Notes under the pieces: model-generated
Seen by the model: the letters and a program-made list of their open reading frames with translations, nothing else
Told to the model about the DNA's origin: nothing
Database searches by the model: none
Assembly (NCBI RefSeq): GCF_019059575.1
Contig: NW_024882198.1
Coordinates: 278,501 to 342,500 of the forward strand
Length of the DNA: 64,000 nucleotides
Direction: 5' to 3'
Source of the DNA: Amphibalanus amphitrite
Taxonomy: Eukaryota > Arthropoda > Thecostraca > Balanomorpha > Balanidae
Shown here: piece after piece, positions 46,801 to 61,800 of the stretch
Layout: the number at the start of each line of letters is the position of its first letter
How positions within the stretch are numbered: position 1 is the stretch's first letter
Made by a program: the position numbers and the translations under genes

Positions 46801-49800
46801 ATAATGAATGAGTGAATGAATGAAATAAAGGGTGATAATTAATCATCACCTCACCTCACCCATTCAGTTCAGTAGCGGCGTTTGAGAAATGGACATCTTC
46901 AAATAATCCAGCTGTGATTTAATCATAAACCTGCACGTCAGTGAGTTGGCTGTTAATTTTACGGCGGTGTTAATTCTCAGCTAGGCGGATCCTTATCTCA
47001 TCGGCCTTCGCTGGCTGCAGCGCGGTAGCAGTTTAACACAGAGATAACAGACACGCCTTCCGATAACGGGAAGGGTTTAGGGTACCTAATAAACGTGGAG
47101 ACTCATGTCCAGGGCTGCGGAGTCGATGGATTTTCGGCGACTCCGACTCCGACTCCGACTCCGGCCTTCAAAAACCAGCTCCGACTCCGACTCCGCAGAC
47201 CTAGCAGGGCTGCGGAGTCGACAGATTTTCGGTGACTCCGACTCCGACTCCGGCTCGGGTTTCTAAAATCGACTCCGACTCCGGTCACAACTGTCGACTC
47301 CGACCAACTCCGACTCCGACTCCGACTCCGCAGCCCTGCTCATGTCCTGTCCGAAATAATCTGAAAAAGGACGCTATTGCCTATAGCAGCGCGCGAAGCG
47401 CAATTATTGGACACACTCTATATGACGTTTCATTCAATCAGGAATATGTAATGGAGCATGATAGTCGATAGAGATAAGCGAAACATTATAGCCTCTCCAC
47501 CGGTATCACCAATTATGAAACACGATGTTTGTGGTGCTTTGTAAAAACCGATCATCATCTCAAGGGGATAAAAACTGGATAAACAAAATGATGCAATACT
47601 TAAACGATTTATAAAAGCCGCCGGTGATGCATACGTACAACTGGCCACTTGTCGGTGGCTTTGAGATTATTCATCCGCTAATATTGACGGCTCCTCGGCT
47701 ATCTGGAGTGCCGCCGAACTGGGTCAATGTCACACGGTGCAGTTCTCCTTCTGCGGAGCCGTCCCATTGCCGGCCGCACGTGTCAGCTGCTCGGCAGGCT
47801 CCCAGAGTATCCATTTTGCACAATGAACCGTTCTTGGGCCGGCGCCGTTTACGAACTATCTAATCTGCAGCGAGCGCGCCGCTGCCGCCTTTATTGTATG
47901 TATCTATAGGACCGCACATAGTGTGAGACGTGCAGGACGGACGAACAGAGGCCTTGCTTAGGTCCGGTACCGACAACGATCCGGCGGTGCAGCGAGCTAT
48001 TCCCATCTACTTTTCCACCGTGGTCCAAAAAGTTATATTCCCAGAGCGATGTCTATTGTTGGGTTTGTTTGGTAACAGCACAGCGAAACAGTTACAACAC
48101 CAGAAACCCAGGTACAGTTTCGGCCCTAGCGGTGCTAAAACGACACAGTCCGTCGTAGAACCATGCAGTGAAATCCATATTTCATTGCAGAGGACGGCGA
48201 CCCGGCTAATGGAGCCGGCGACAGGGATGAAGAGCACGAATGACGGCAGGTCGACAGGCAGATACTCTCACCTCGCCGCAGTGTCCCAAAAATTGTCAAT
48301 TTGGATGGAAAATGACATCCAAATAAAATTCATCTTCCACTCTCACCATCAATTTTGAGGAGCAATTTTCCACTCCCAACCAAGAAAGGTTTGTTTTTTT
48401 TTTCGAGAAAAAGCAGTTGTGTGTGTGCTCGGTTTGGAATCTACATTCCATACGTTATAATAAAAACATGCTATTGGTCCGTTTGCACTCTGTGCATCTA
48501 AATAACCAGCCCTTTTATATGTACTCTCCCCTCTTTTTAAGGGTTAATTTTCCCATCTGACACCTCAGCTAGAAATTGCCTCGCCGGGTTTGTCCGATCA
48601 GTTGTTCAAAAACAATGCGCCATAGAAGGTTGGCATGTGGTCGCAGCGATCGCACCTTGTGGTCGCGCGCTGACCAAATGACACAGGTTATCCGTAAACC
48701 TTCACATCAGCAGTCACTGGCGCAATAAGAGGAGCCGCCGGCTGCCGAAACTCAGTCGATCTACGACGCCACAACTCGGCAGCCCGGGATGGCCGTGACG
48801 CCAGCAGCAGGCGGTCAGGTGTCAGGTCACGATACACCTGCCGTGGCGCAGTGACCCCGTTCAGAGACGAGGTCACGTTACTACCAGCGCCGCGCGGAGC
48901 TGCGTCCCAGACGGTTCCACGCCGGAGGCAGGCTGCAGCGTTCGCATGAGTTACCTCTGACAGCTCCGCTATTAAAATGCAAACAGCGCCCACTCTATGT
49001 AAATTGACTGACACCAAGGTAGCGGTGTGCGTCACAACTCGACTGGTGGTGGGGGACACTATACATAGAACCCTTCCGGGGCTCTGATGTGGGCTCCCTC
49101 AGCCCCACCCGGCGCGGTGTTCTGCTCCCGGTCCCATTCAGTGTAATCAGACCATTTCAGAGCCGGAAGGATGATACGGATTAGGGACAGTAGGGTGCAG
49201 AGTGGGACATCGGTCCCGGCGGTTACCCCAGTGCGGCGCTGGGCCTGAGCCTGGATGGACACAATATGGACAGGCCAGCCAGATCCACACAGGTCCGCAC
49301 AGTGCGACTGTCAGCCGTAAACACGGCCCGGTCCCCCTTCGCAGCCAGCCTGCAGCGCGGCGCCCCCCCCCCCCCCTCACGGTCAGCGCGGCCGCGCCCA
49401 ATGCCCGCGACCGGTGCGGGTCACGGCCGGGCAGGCCGCGTCGCCCGGCTACGGCTGTGTTGGCGTATGGTGACCGTGGCGACCCCGGCCGGGCTGGGCT
49501 CAGCGCCGAACGCAGTGCAGGGCCGACGCAGCAGGCTCGCCGCCGAACGCAGTGGGCCCGACGCACGCGTCCAACGCACAGTGAGCGGTACAGGGTGGTG
49601 GCAGGATTTGTTACTGCACAGCGGATGTGCCCAGTTGAGTCCCGAATTGACTGTGCTACTGTGCTCTGTGCTTCGTGTGGTGATATCTGAAGGGTTACAG
49701 CCAAGTCCCAGTCGAGTCCGCTCTAATCGACCCTCGTCTGAGATCACGTCGCACCAAACGCAGAAAAAGAAGGCAGTCAATCCTACACTCTGGGGCTGCA

Positions 49801-52800
49801 AGGACTTCCCCACTTCCCCACACCATAAGCGATAAAAAAGGTCCCTCTTGAACTCTATCTAAAGCCGCAGCCATGCCGGCAGAGGAGACCGAGACCCAGA
49901 TGAAGAATTCCATCAACCAGAAGCTGATCGAGGCTGGGGAGAAGGAGCGGCTGAAGACGCTGCTCAAGGAGCGGCTGGCAGACAGCGACTGGCACGACCG
50001 ACTCAAGGACCAGTGCCGCCAGGTGATCAGGGAGAAGGGAGCCGAGAACATCACCGTGGACGACCTGGTGACAGAGATCACACCCCGGGGACGGGCGCTG
50101 GTCCCCGACTCGGTCAAAAAGGAGCTGCTCCAGAAGATAAAGGCGTTCCTCGCCGAACAGGCTAACCTGTGAGGGTATGAAGGCCCGTTAACAGTCAACA
50201 CTGAGTGTGTTTCAAATGTAACTTTCATTACACTGCTCAAGCAGCTTTCCCGTGCTATGAAGGATATGTTTTATCAAGTTCGCTGCATTATAGCTGCTCG
50301 ATGACTGAAGTCACACTAGTATTGGAGCAGATGTAATTACTAATTAGTAATTACTGTCTGCTTTATGAAGCAACACACCAATGACTGCGCTTACAGGAAG
50401 TGAGAAGCCTGTGCCCGCCAGCCGCCGGCTGCGGACGCACCCAAGGCCACTGTTTTCTGTCCCCAGCGCTGAGCCCCAATGGAATCTAGTCACCAGTGGC
50501 AGTCGAACTCACCCGATATCAACCAGGCAGGTCGGGCCGTCGCGACCCTACGGATGCGAGCGAAGCGTCCGCCGTCGTCCGGGCGTTTGTCAACGGGCGA
50601 CAGACATGAAAGGTCGTGCCAGATCGGTATCGGCCTGCCGGCCAGGCGCCTGGCCCGCCCTACCGAGGCAGTGGGCCGACGGCCATCGGCGCCGCTTACG
50701 TTGACGTCACAGACCCAAAGGCGGAACACGCCACCTGCATACGATGCAGGTTCGGGTACCGTCTGCTGAATATATTATCTTAAATTAATGGTGTTTTCAT
50801 TCGAATCGGACACATCCAAGAATTCGGTAGGTAGATTTACTGATTATATGTACTTTTACTTGACCCGGCAATAGATAAAAATACATCAATGTTCTGGACT
50901 GCCATGATTGGCTCGAACGTTTCTCCTACAAAACTTGTCATGCTCGGCAACCAAGGCCTTACATAGATCAGATCTTGCAACAGCGAGGCATGAGTAAATC
51001 CTACTGCAATGATGGTTTATGTTTAGTTACATAAGCACTAATTGCTGTTTATATAGTACGAGTTTATCCAAACAAATGCCATGCCAGACGCCGTTTCGGC
51101 CATTACTACCCCGCAGAGGCCCTGTAGAGTTGTCAGCTACCATGACCACCGCTACAGCAGTCAGAGGCTACAAGAGCGCAACAGGACGGTCAATAGAATA
51201 CTGCATATTAGTCGGGCTCAAACATATCCACCATCATCCCACACCTTAAGAACAGACGCTCAGTCCAGCAGTCATACCGATCAGTCTTTGTTTTGTTTTG
51301 TTGGGTTAAGCCCTTTCGGTCCAATCAGACCATTTCAGAGCCGGGAGGATAATAGGATATAGGGGGAGACATTGGTCTGGGCAGGCACCCTAGTGAGTCG
51401 CCGCACTGTAGGCCGGCAGCCCGAAAAAGCGCTAGAAATTCCCCCAAACTGACTCTCCGCAATATGAACAAAATAGGTATCATTTAATCCCAAATTGATC
51501 GAAGAATACGATTCCGATGCCAGTTTTTCCCTAAGGTCAAAATTGAGGTCGTCAGTTGTCACCAAACACAAGACAATTTAGACTCTCTAGTGGCCACCAC
51601 ATTTACCGATTTTCATGATGATCTTCAGTGGTAATTTATTAGCTGACCAATCGTCGTTTTGAACGAAATTTCCTCACAGACTAGTTTAGGGCACTGTTGT
51701 TCACTGTGCCAACATCATTCTTACATATTGCATAGCTTTTCTGCAAGATAAGCTAGCTTTTTGCAAGCAGCTGCAAGACGTAATTAAAAATCATATCTAA
51801 TTTTTTAATTAGACTTTTATAAAAATGTGATTTCGAGCAGCTAAAAATGAACATTTTATACTAGCCTCTGATTACTCATCTTTCGTTCCATATAGGTGCT
51901 TTGCTGCTTTTCCCTGCTACTTTTCGAGATATGCGCAAGTAAACCACATGATGTAGGGGCAATTGTCACCTCGCCGCTCTACTGAAGGCCCGGAGCTCTT
52001 TAAAGCGCTGGAAGTTTTGAAAAACAAACGCGTATAATCAGAATAGAATATATGTCCCTGAGCTCAGAATTGATCAACGCACACAATGCTGTTAAAAATT
52101 TTGGCCCAAACTAAAAAATTCAGTCGTTATTAACCCCCCAAACACAAGTCAGTGATAATCAACAACAACTTGCTCTTTAGTCAGACTTTTTGAGAAATGT
52201 TATTTCGAGCCGCTAAAAATGACCATGCCATACAAACCACTAATCATCTTTCTGTCATGCCCTACTCGCAATTTTTGCTAATGCCTGCTACTCTTCGAGG
52301 TCACGTGACCTCACCAATAAAAGTCAATGGGGAAATAAGGAAACCGTTGTTTTTGCGCATGAAATGATCTCAAACTATCTCAAGCACTCGGAATCGTGAT
52401 TTCATGCACTCCTTGCAAGATCCGATGCTTTACTTTTGCATTTTTGACCTTCCGTGACGTCATTTATGACGTCACTACGGTCATAGGAGTTTCTCGTCAA
52501 TAACTCATGATCAAATTGAGCCAGCGACTCGGGAAAGCCACCAATGGACTCGGGAAGACCTCCCGAATCGAATGATATGCAATACGACTTCCTTCGATTA
52601 AGTTCGTGGCCTGATGGGCTCTGAACTGACCTTGACTCGAGGTCAACACCTTAAGTTGACCTCACCCGGACAAAAAGTATACCATTCGACGCGCCTGAGC
52701 CAGGCGAACACGATGGTGCCAAAATCGCTGCTCTGCGGCCATTTTTTGCGAAATTATTTACCAAAAACTAAACCCTACCTTGGGCTTTTTGACTTCACCT

Positions 52801-55800
52801 CAGAGGTTACCGGTTGACCTGGGACCTTAAAATCGGGTATCAATCGTTTCGTCTTGAAACGGCGCACACGCTTGTTTTTTTCCGCGAGGCTCTAGCTCCA
52901 TTAGGGGGGAAACGCCGAAAAGGGGTCGTACCAACCCTCCCCCCTCGGCTGGCCGAGGGAGGAGGGGGGTCCGACAATAGGTCCGGCGAGGGTTAAGCAG
53001 CCCCACGTCGTTTTTAGCATGTTTGCTTGTCACTGAGATCAACAACTCAATCACAGATAATTTCTAGCACTTTTCCGGGCCCCCGGCCCAGTGTGCGCCG
53101 GGGCTGAGCCCGTACCGATCAGTCATTTCTCCTGTAGGCAGAGTAGAGAACTCCCAGTGACCTCGGGTCGAGTACCGCCAGTGACCTGCAACTCGCCTCT
53201 GAGAGAGCAGCGACGGCGGTCGGCAGATGGCCTCTCGGCGGGCGGCGCACCGCCGCGCCGGGCCGGGCGATCGCTCAGCCGCTGAGCCTGCCGCCCAGTA
53301 AGGTCACAGACGACGGGGGCGGGGGCGGGGACGGCAGGGGTTGGACCGACTGACACGGCTGCACCGCACCGGCTTCTGCAGGCTGTAGCCAAGCCAACTG
53401 GCAGGCCGCGGCCGTTTACACCATCGCGCAGGACAACTCGCCGTGACCTGAGTCATGAACAACAACACTTCGAAGGTTGCAGGTGAAACGGTGAGAGCTG
53501 ATGGGGCACCCCACACCAGCGGAGAGACGGGAGCGGTCGTGCGGTCGACCGTTCGAGGTCATCCAATCCTCAGTCATCCTTCGGACAGCTCGACGAAGCG
53601 TCCTGATCAGGTCCGCCCGAGCACCACGTTTTTATCGGCGCTCTCGATGAGCTCAGTCATGCGGACGAGGTTCAAATGACGATCCCATCTCGGGAGCTCG
53701 CCCCAGGGTAAAACAAAGCCAGGTGAAGCGAAAACAGGAGAGGCCAGACAAGGGAGTTCAGCGATTCGAGGTTAACATCGCGCTACGGAGACTGGTGACT
53801 CGGAGGCAACACCCGGATACCATCCCTCCTGAGTCAGGTATCCCGTTCTCCCGCCGTTGGTCGACCATTCTGCAGGGACTGACGGCCATCAGTTACCGGC
53901 TTCCAGCCCGGCTGCCGCAGACAGCGGCGGCTCGGTGCCGGCACCAGGAGCCGGTAGAGGGGTCTCTGGAAGATCCGCCTGTCGCTCCCACCACCGCCGT
54001 CTCGAGCCGTGCTCACCGCTCACAGCTGAGCTCAGTGACCACGCCTCTGGCCGGGTAGCACCGTGCCGGGGCAGCCCACAGAGCGCTGGTATGCGCGCCA
54101 CGCCTCCCAAATTGCATGACATCTGATCGGGAGTCGGATAGACGACAGAGGCGGCGCCAGGAACCGACACTCGCCAGACTTGTATATCTTGAACATCGGA
54201 CGGAGCCGAATAACTCCCACCGCGACCGCAGCAAGTTACATAACTAGCTGATAAGGAGCTCCATTTGGCATGTTCTGCACTCCATTTGGTAGGCGCCGTC
54301 ACCAAACGCGGTCGATGTTCGACTGCAGACGGTTCAGTTCGGACCATGTCGATCAGCCGCGCCTGTGCAGTGGTTTGGGTACAGCGCACCGCTCGCCAGA
54401 CACGTCAGCGGCAGGTCTTGATCACTGCAGAGATTCGAGTTTTTGCCTGCAGTGTTATGAAACTTTTTTCATGACAGCCCAGCCACGCATGATTTCCATC
54501 AGACATGACAGCTGCGGACACAGTTCATTAGTCGTTGCTTAGTAGCCGCCAGCCAGGTTGACCACAAAAAGTTCTTTCCACGGCAAAACATTATTCACGA
54601 TAGGCGATTTGAAACCGTTACAAGACTTACTGTTAACAATGGTTAGCTCACAACGATCGGGGGCCGAGTCTTCCCCACCGCAGACACAGTTCAGACCCGG
54701 CTAGACCACAGAGATGGAGCCAGACTATCGTTCTGCATCAAAACATCTGCACATATCGCAGCCTTTTACCAGCAACAAGACGATTGTAATATGTTTAATA
54801 TTCAACAAGCGGTTTGCAAAGGACGTTGTAACTATCAAATCAGATGTTTGCCAACAATTTACAACCATGTTAAGAGTTTGTTAATTTAACCCATCTCATG
54901 TTTATGGACGTTCTATTCAATAAAGGCCGCATCAAAAGTCATGAGCATTTCAAGAGACGGACGTGAGTGGGGCGCCGATGTCTTTCAGGAGGCAGACTGG
55001 CGCTGGAGTTTGGGACTGAAGCAGCACAGAACACCCCACATCGCCCGCTCTGCTGGAACACGGAGTATAGGGTGTGTCGTGACCGTCAGTCTGATGGTAT
55101 CGGTCGTGCACTGAGTGCCGTGCAGCGACTCATGGTGCAGTTGCACGGCTTTGGTGCTGTGCTGGCACCCAGGCTCGGCGTATGCGGTTCGCCCATTGCC
55201 CAGTAAACGATGGGAACTGATAGGTCAGGCGTATGTTGCTTGTAGTACAGCCAGACTGCTGGTGCGGCAGAGATACGGTGCTGGAGAGATACAGCAGGTG
55301 CACTGGAAGGTTCCGTTCCACCGGCCAGCCACACAACCGGTACGAGCACTGGAGGCAGTGACCGGGGGCGACACTCGACCAACCACTCCCTCCCGCACAC
55401 ATACAGCGCAGATTGAAAACTACGCAGCAATCTCCCCAGTGAAACACTTCTATCACGGCACCCACCCTCCGTGACAGCCAGCCACCCCAACTGCGCAGCT
55501 TGGTGGGCCTGGGGTGAGGCATTGCAACCGCGAGTTACAAAACTACAGTCGGACTCGGAAAAGTTCCCACATCGGTAAGATTCAGACAAAGTCAATAGCT
55601 ATGCAGCCCTGTTCTCATAATGAGGATAGTTAAGGACATTGCTTCAACGGGAGTCATGATCAGTGTTCATGATTTCACACCAGTCCCGGAGTTTCCCTAA
55701 TGTTCCTCCCGAACGTAGTAATGACTGACTGACCAGCCGCTACGCTACCGCAGACCGCACCGCTTCGGTAGCAGTGTTATGCATGCCAGCGCTGCTCCGT

Positions 55801-58800
55801 GACCCCCTGTGAACGACACCGTCCCTACCGCGCAGTACGGGCATAGAGCTGTAACCTGTCAGCTGACAGGTGACCGCAACCATGCCAGCGCAGCGTGACA
55901 GCGAGGCCATCAAACTGTCAGAAAATGCAATCGATATTAGAATTGAGCTGTCTACTGACAGCGATCTTCGCAGTTATGTGCGAGTATGATCCAGTCAAGG
56001 AATCATGTGGTCACAGGTGAACAAAACGTGTCCACTGAATCGTGCCAGTCACTGTGAGCACCAACTGCGTGCAGTGTGCACACTGTACGCCCTTCCGTGC
56101 ACGTCGCACGTGCAGAGTGCAGCGGCGGGCGTTGCCGGGTGGGTGGGCTCTCAGGGACATGGAAATGACCTCCAGAGTCTCGAGAGGAGAGTCGCGTCGT
56201 AGTAGAAATGAGTCGAGTTGAGTCGAGACGCTTCGTGCTGCGACCGATTGCCGACAGGAAAAACCACTCCCACTTCTGATACTCAATCTTCTGTGACGCA
56301 CCGAGACTCGCGTTAGCTAAATGCGAAGGAGGCGCGACGAGGAGAACCTTCCACCAGCGCATTCAGTCAGATTAACAAGATAAGAACGGTATAACGAGTT
56401 GGACAACATAATCCTGCAAAACATCCGCGTACGGCTTGCAGTGCCTGTGGAAAGGCTCGTTTATTTCTCGTGACCGCATGTTCTGGCGGATCAGTGGGTC
56501 CCTGACGTGGTCTAGCGTATCATCAATCATCTTCGTTTACAAATCAGTTGACGTCAATGCTGCCGGCAAATGCCAGGCAGCCATGCGGCCATGCCGGTAC
56601 ACTGGGAACGCTGCTTCGATCACAGATACCACGGCACGTTTTTAGGGAGACGCTGACGGCTCGCAGCCGCCAACCCTGCATGGTTTGTGATGCCCGCTGC
56701 AAATTATGGAGATATGTTACTCGCGCCAGTCGCCACTTAGTTTTAGAAGAACATGTTCTAGGTTCAAGTAAACAAAAGCATGGGTTTGTTTAAGCCGGCT
56801 TTACTAAACTGGCACACTTTCTCAAAGCACTATCAGTTGTATAAACTAAGATTGCTCGCTTGAAAAGTAAGGATTGAATTTTTGATGCTCCAATGTAAAC
56901 GGTAGTTTTGAGGAGCATTGAGCTTGTTTGTGTTTCACACAATGGCCACATAGCCACGATTATAAAAAAATGTTTAGACAAACAATGGCAACATGGTACC
57001 GGAGTACCGAGAGAGCTGGCAACTTTGCCCCGACGCGCCTGGACCACATGACAACTACCCGGATCACTCCCGAACAAGCTGTGTGACGAGCGATCGAACA
57101 ACGTTTTAGTAGGTCAATGCTAACGGCAGACTCAACAACAACAAACTGCCGGAGGTCAGAGCCGATAAACGTGATATTATGTATACCGTAATTTTGAAGG
57201 GATTGAGTGCGGCTCATATTTCCTTTGTCTGAAGGGGACATTACCTATCGACATCCATCTGTTCGCGTGGGGGAGGGATCAAACTAGCTGTGATTCTGAG
57301 ATCCTGGACACGTCTGTGGTTTGGACGATTTTTATAATTTTGTGAGGGCGTTGAGCATCCTGCCCCCCCCATCTTTTTTTCTGTTTGTGCTATCGGTCTA
57401 AGGGCGGGCCATACAATACCAACGCCCCAAAATGGCCGCTCCCACGACAAGCCTCCACTAAAACCCCAGTCGCCCTGGCACGTCAGGGACCTCATTCTCC
57501 GCCAGACAGCCACCCACAAAAAGTGTCCACCGGACGCGCTTCCTCTCCCTGCTCCAGAGGCGGCACGTGTTCCGGGATCGGACCTCCATCCGCCGAGAGG
57601 GTCTGAGATGATCGGCGACCCTGCTCTCACAGCGGGGCGCCCCTGCACCCGAGGTCACCATAGGACCACATCACCGTCCAGTCACCACCCCCGTCGGGCG
57701 GAGACGGCTCCGACGGCTGGGGTGTATCTATCCTGATCGGGAGGAGACGGCCGACGATTGGGGGTGGGTCCGTCCTCAGTGTCCTCCCGTTCTGACCGGC
57801 CTGACGCCGCCCCTGCCGGCGGGGCAGACACCCGACCGCTGCGCTGATCACCGACCAGCCAGACGACGGATATTCACCAGGAGCGGTCACCGGTCGTGAC
57901 ACCGTCAGCTTTTTGGACACTTTTTGGGACAGCTTGATCCGGACTAGCCGCCAACGACCGACTGGAAAAGGCTGAGGCCCACCAGACAAAAACCGTTTAC
58001 AGAAAGATAATGTCATAAAGAGATCAAGTCTTTTACATATTTGAAGAGAGAACATTTAAAATTGATAGTGAAGCATTATAATCAACAAACTTGTTCACGT
58101 ATAATCTAAGATAAGATAGTTGTCCGACAGGATATCAAGATGGTTGCATGATCGCCATACCATTTCGTCACATTGTTTATAACCCAGACACAGGCAGAAT
58201 AAAAAATGCATCATTACATCAGTTACACAGACCGCAAATAGGTCAGCGACGCTTTAGGCTCCTGACCACCCTGCCAGCACGCAATCACTGAAGAAGTCCG
58301 TGTTTACGTAACCGGGCGGTCGAACTCCGACCATGAATCGCCTCGTGCGTCCCCAATCCCACCACCCCCACCTGTAGCCCGGCGCCGATCTGAGATCCTC
58401 TCAGGACGTCTGAAGCCGTCCCCAATGACCTCACGGGCCATGTGACGCTGCTGAGTGACAGAACACCGTCCCCAGCCCCATACTGCACAGCGCCGCGCCG
58501 CCGAGCCGACCAGCTTTCTATCCCATTCACCGGGCCGGGGTGCCTGATGAAATCATGGCCACCGCCGCCCGCCGTGGCACAGGCGAGCGTCGAGCGGTCC
58601 CAGGCGCCACACAAGATACACCAGACAGCTGGCCGACGGGGACACCGTGCACGTGTTCCGCAACACGCTACAACCGTGGGGGACTCTGACAAACCACTAC
58701 AAACAGGAGCAGTTCCGTGTCGAGCGGGGCAGCCACCGACCGCGACAACTTATCGTGTTTGACCGGCCAACAGTAAACGACACGACTACCGAAACACAGT

Positions 58801-61800
58801 GGCACGACACGAACGCTCTGCTGGGCCGTTCCGTGAAGTCCTTCCAAACAGTATGTCATTTGGGGACTCTGAGAAACACGTGGGTTAGTGCAGCAGGAAT
58901 AACAGGGCACGGCAGCAAAAGACGGACACATGTGCCAGCCCTGTGCCAGCCGGCCACGTGGGAGACAAGGGACGGGCGATCGATATTTTCAAACGGGCAG
59001 AGCCGGCGAGCTTAGACAGAGCTGCTAGGTGTGTAGGTCTGTTGGCGCTGCTGTGAACGAGAAACATAGCATGGGAGAATTGCCGTGGATTGTTACGATG
59101 CCAGCACTGCCGGCAATGCTCCGCTCCGTCGGAAACAAGGGGAGATAGGAAGGAGAATCAAGCGCTGTATAAATGAAGCAGCCATCAGAGTTCGCGCTGT
59201 CTGGCTTTGTCCTGGGCCTAGCTGCAGAAAGATCAGCAGCAGCTGCCGGTGCATGGACTGCCAAAAATGTCCACCATCCTGCTTCGCTCTGTTTGGAGCG
59301 CTGCAAACCAGCCTGGTGCCAACGCAAACAATGGCATTTTCTTAGTCTCTTTGTATGTACGCCTTTGTTAGAGTGCACACATACGCCGAGGACAGGGTCA
59401 GATATGGTCGACATCGAGAGACACGGCCCACTCACCCGGTTCTGTCGCATGGGTGAGAACGGGTCACAGAACGGGCGAGGGACGGTGACCCTACCCATAC
59501 AGCCGGACTCTCGGGCGCGCCCCGCCCCAGCAGGTGAGAGCGGATAGCAGCCAGCAGGACGGGGCGACGGCGCTTATCATCCCTTCGTAGCTGTGGGAGC
59601 GAACGGGTGTAGCACGGATGGGAGTGGCTCCAGTTCACAGGGCGGTTACAGCACCCGTCCACGACTGAGGCGCACCAAATAAGTCTCCAGAGCTGCCACC
59701 GCGGGCGCTCGCTCCACAAGGGAAGAGTTGCATCATGGACCCCATCAGCCTTGTCCAGGCTAATGGATATTCATGGGGTTCGTGCCGAGACAGTGAAGTT
59801 CATAAACCAATTGAAATTGCTGGTTAGCGAGGCCATCTCAGCCATAAGTCTTGTTCTGTTTTTGAGGGACTCTGGGTCATGTTTAGCAGCTTTGACCTCC
59901 AAATTTAGAGTTTGAATAATGGAGTTGAACACCTAGATGCATGCGCAGATGTGATTACAATACGAGGACACAAACTGATTAACTGGAACACCGAACATGA
60001 GCGGATAAATATTACACAGGATTGCCGAAACATAAATATTTTATCAAACCATAAATATTTTTCGCCGGCCGCCGGTTCTGCTCTCTATCACAGGAGGTCA
60101 AAGACAACAAAAACAGCCGAGACTGCGTCGGTCCGGCGGCACCCTACACCCAAACACCCTTCACCGTCTGGCCCCGGGCCGCTCGCCGGTCAACGCCCCC
60201 GCAGCGACACAAACAACTTCTCTCCAGACGGCCAGTCCCGTCTCTGTCCTGAACAGTAGAGGCTATCGTTCAGCGTCCGTCCTTCAATGTACTGAGATTG
60301 CTTCGATGGAACTGGATAAAACTGTATCCGGAATATCGACAGGAGAGCCGGAAATAACCTAGGACCGTACCAGCTCCAGTAGCCACCGGCTCCTTCCTGC
60401 CTTTAACTGACCTCCAATGTTCGGCAGTGCTCGAACTCACGATACAGTGATAGCATCGGTGGGTTCGGGGCGGGTAACAAGAGGCTTCGAAGGGATAACG
60501 TTTGGGTAATCGAGGAGCAACACAGCTATGAGCTAAGTCCGGCACCAGTTCACGGCTAAAACAGCGCCAGGGAGTTATAAAGTCAACAAGCTCGTATGCT
60601 GTCAGGCATCGGTAAAATCCTTTTTGAAAGGATTGCATTCCCAATCTACATTCCTAGTGCCAAAGTGGATTGCATTCCTACCCGCAATCCCCTTTTTTCA
60701 CTTGGATTGTGATCAAATCCGCAATCCTTTTTTGCAATCCTGTTGTATTATTATGTGCACTAGTGGATCTGGGGGAGGGAGGGGGCATAGGGCCGTGCCT
60801 CCATCCCCAAATCATTCACCCATTTCTAGTACATAGTCTTGCGAGTAATTCCTATCTAAGGCACAGGTATTTTATGGGAAATATTTTTTGCCTCAAACAC
60901 CCCCACATTTAAACCTCTACCCAACCAGTGTTTTATATTTTTAAAACTCGCCCTCAAATATTTAATTTTGCCCTTCCTATGTAGTTTATCAGCGTATATT
61001 ATTTTGAGCGTTTAAATTAAAAGCGCTTAAATTATTTCAAGTTTCGATGTAAAGCCCTTGATAGCAAAGTACATTAAGCCGATGAAGCCGATCTCATAAT
61101 TTTCAATCGCAACAAACCATTTCAAAGCACTAATCGTAATCAAACATAATCCGGATTGGATTGCAAAAATTGGAAGTATGATGCAATCCAATCCGCAATC
61201 AAATCCTGTTTTTTGGAATGGATTTCAAATCCAGGTGCAATCCACCAAAAAGGAATGCAATCAGGATTTTGCAATCCTGCAATCACAATCCTACCGATGC
61301 CTGTATGCTGTATATGGTAAACTAAACTTGTTACTAGAAGCAGTCACGCCAGCCGAGCATGCATGCACCAGGAAGTATGTGCACCGAATGTATGTCAGTT
61401 TGGCCGATAGATATACGGCAGATCAGGCCCGTGTCACCCGCTCTGAATAGTTCAGTCTGAAGGTCATGATCTGTCACCAGCGCAGTGCCGTGCCTATCTG
61501 AACGCCAGCTAGAAATAATCATGGTGACCTCAACGGCACTACCGGCAGGCATTGTATTCACCAGCGAACCATTTCGGATGTAGTGTCTCATATCAAGAGT
61601 CCAAAGTTGAGGGTCGAGGCAAAACAGGGAGTGTTGTTGCCAAGTGAATTAGAGGCCTAGCGAACTCAGCATTTACATTCACTAAGTAGCACTGGGGTGT
61701 GAGAGAGACATGCCCATTGTGCAATTACGTATGAGTGTATCATTTCACTAAATGTGCTAGCCTTGTCAGAGCCGCGTCTGTACAGAGGCGAGGACCCACC

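Larger units (their letters stand above)
50173..60602. other. Intron of the calexcitin-like gene, right part
   Basis: Ten kilobases in which I can support no further gene. A direct repeat of about 140 bp (TTTCGAGC(A/C)GCTAAAAATGA, near 51829 and 52203) lies in an AT-rich stretch at 51.8-52.3 kb. A hairpin-rich dispersed repeat is at 52810-52998. Long GC-rich frames at 53-54 kb, 57-58 kb and 59 kb occur on both strands without recognisable domains. Confidence 0.45.

Noticed and set aside
49147..49835. Long overlapping frames upstream of ENY2 on both strands
   Set aside because: GC-rich stretch with frames open in several phases; no motif and no conserved start. Looks like composition.
53091..54389. 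Cluster of 60-170-codon frames at 53-54 kb as a gene
   Set aside because: Frames overlap on both strands, lack splice-compatible continuity and show no recognisable family.
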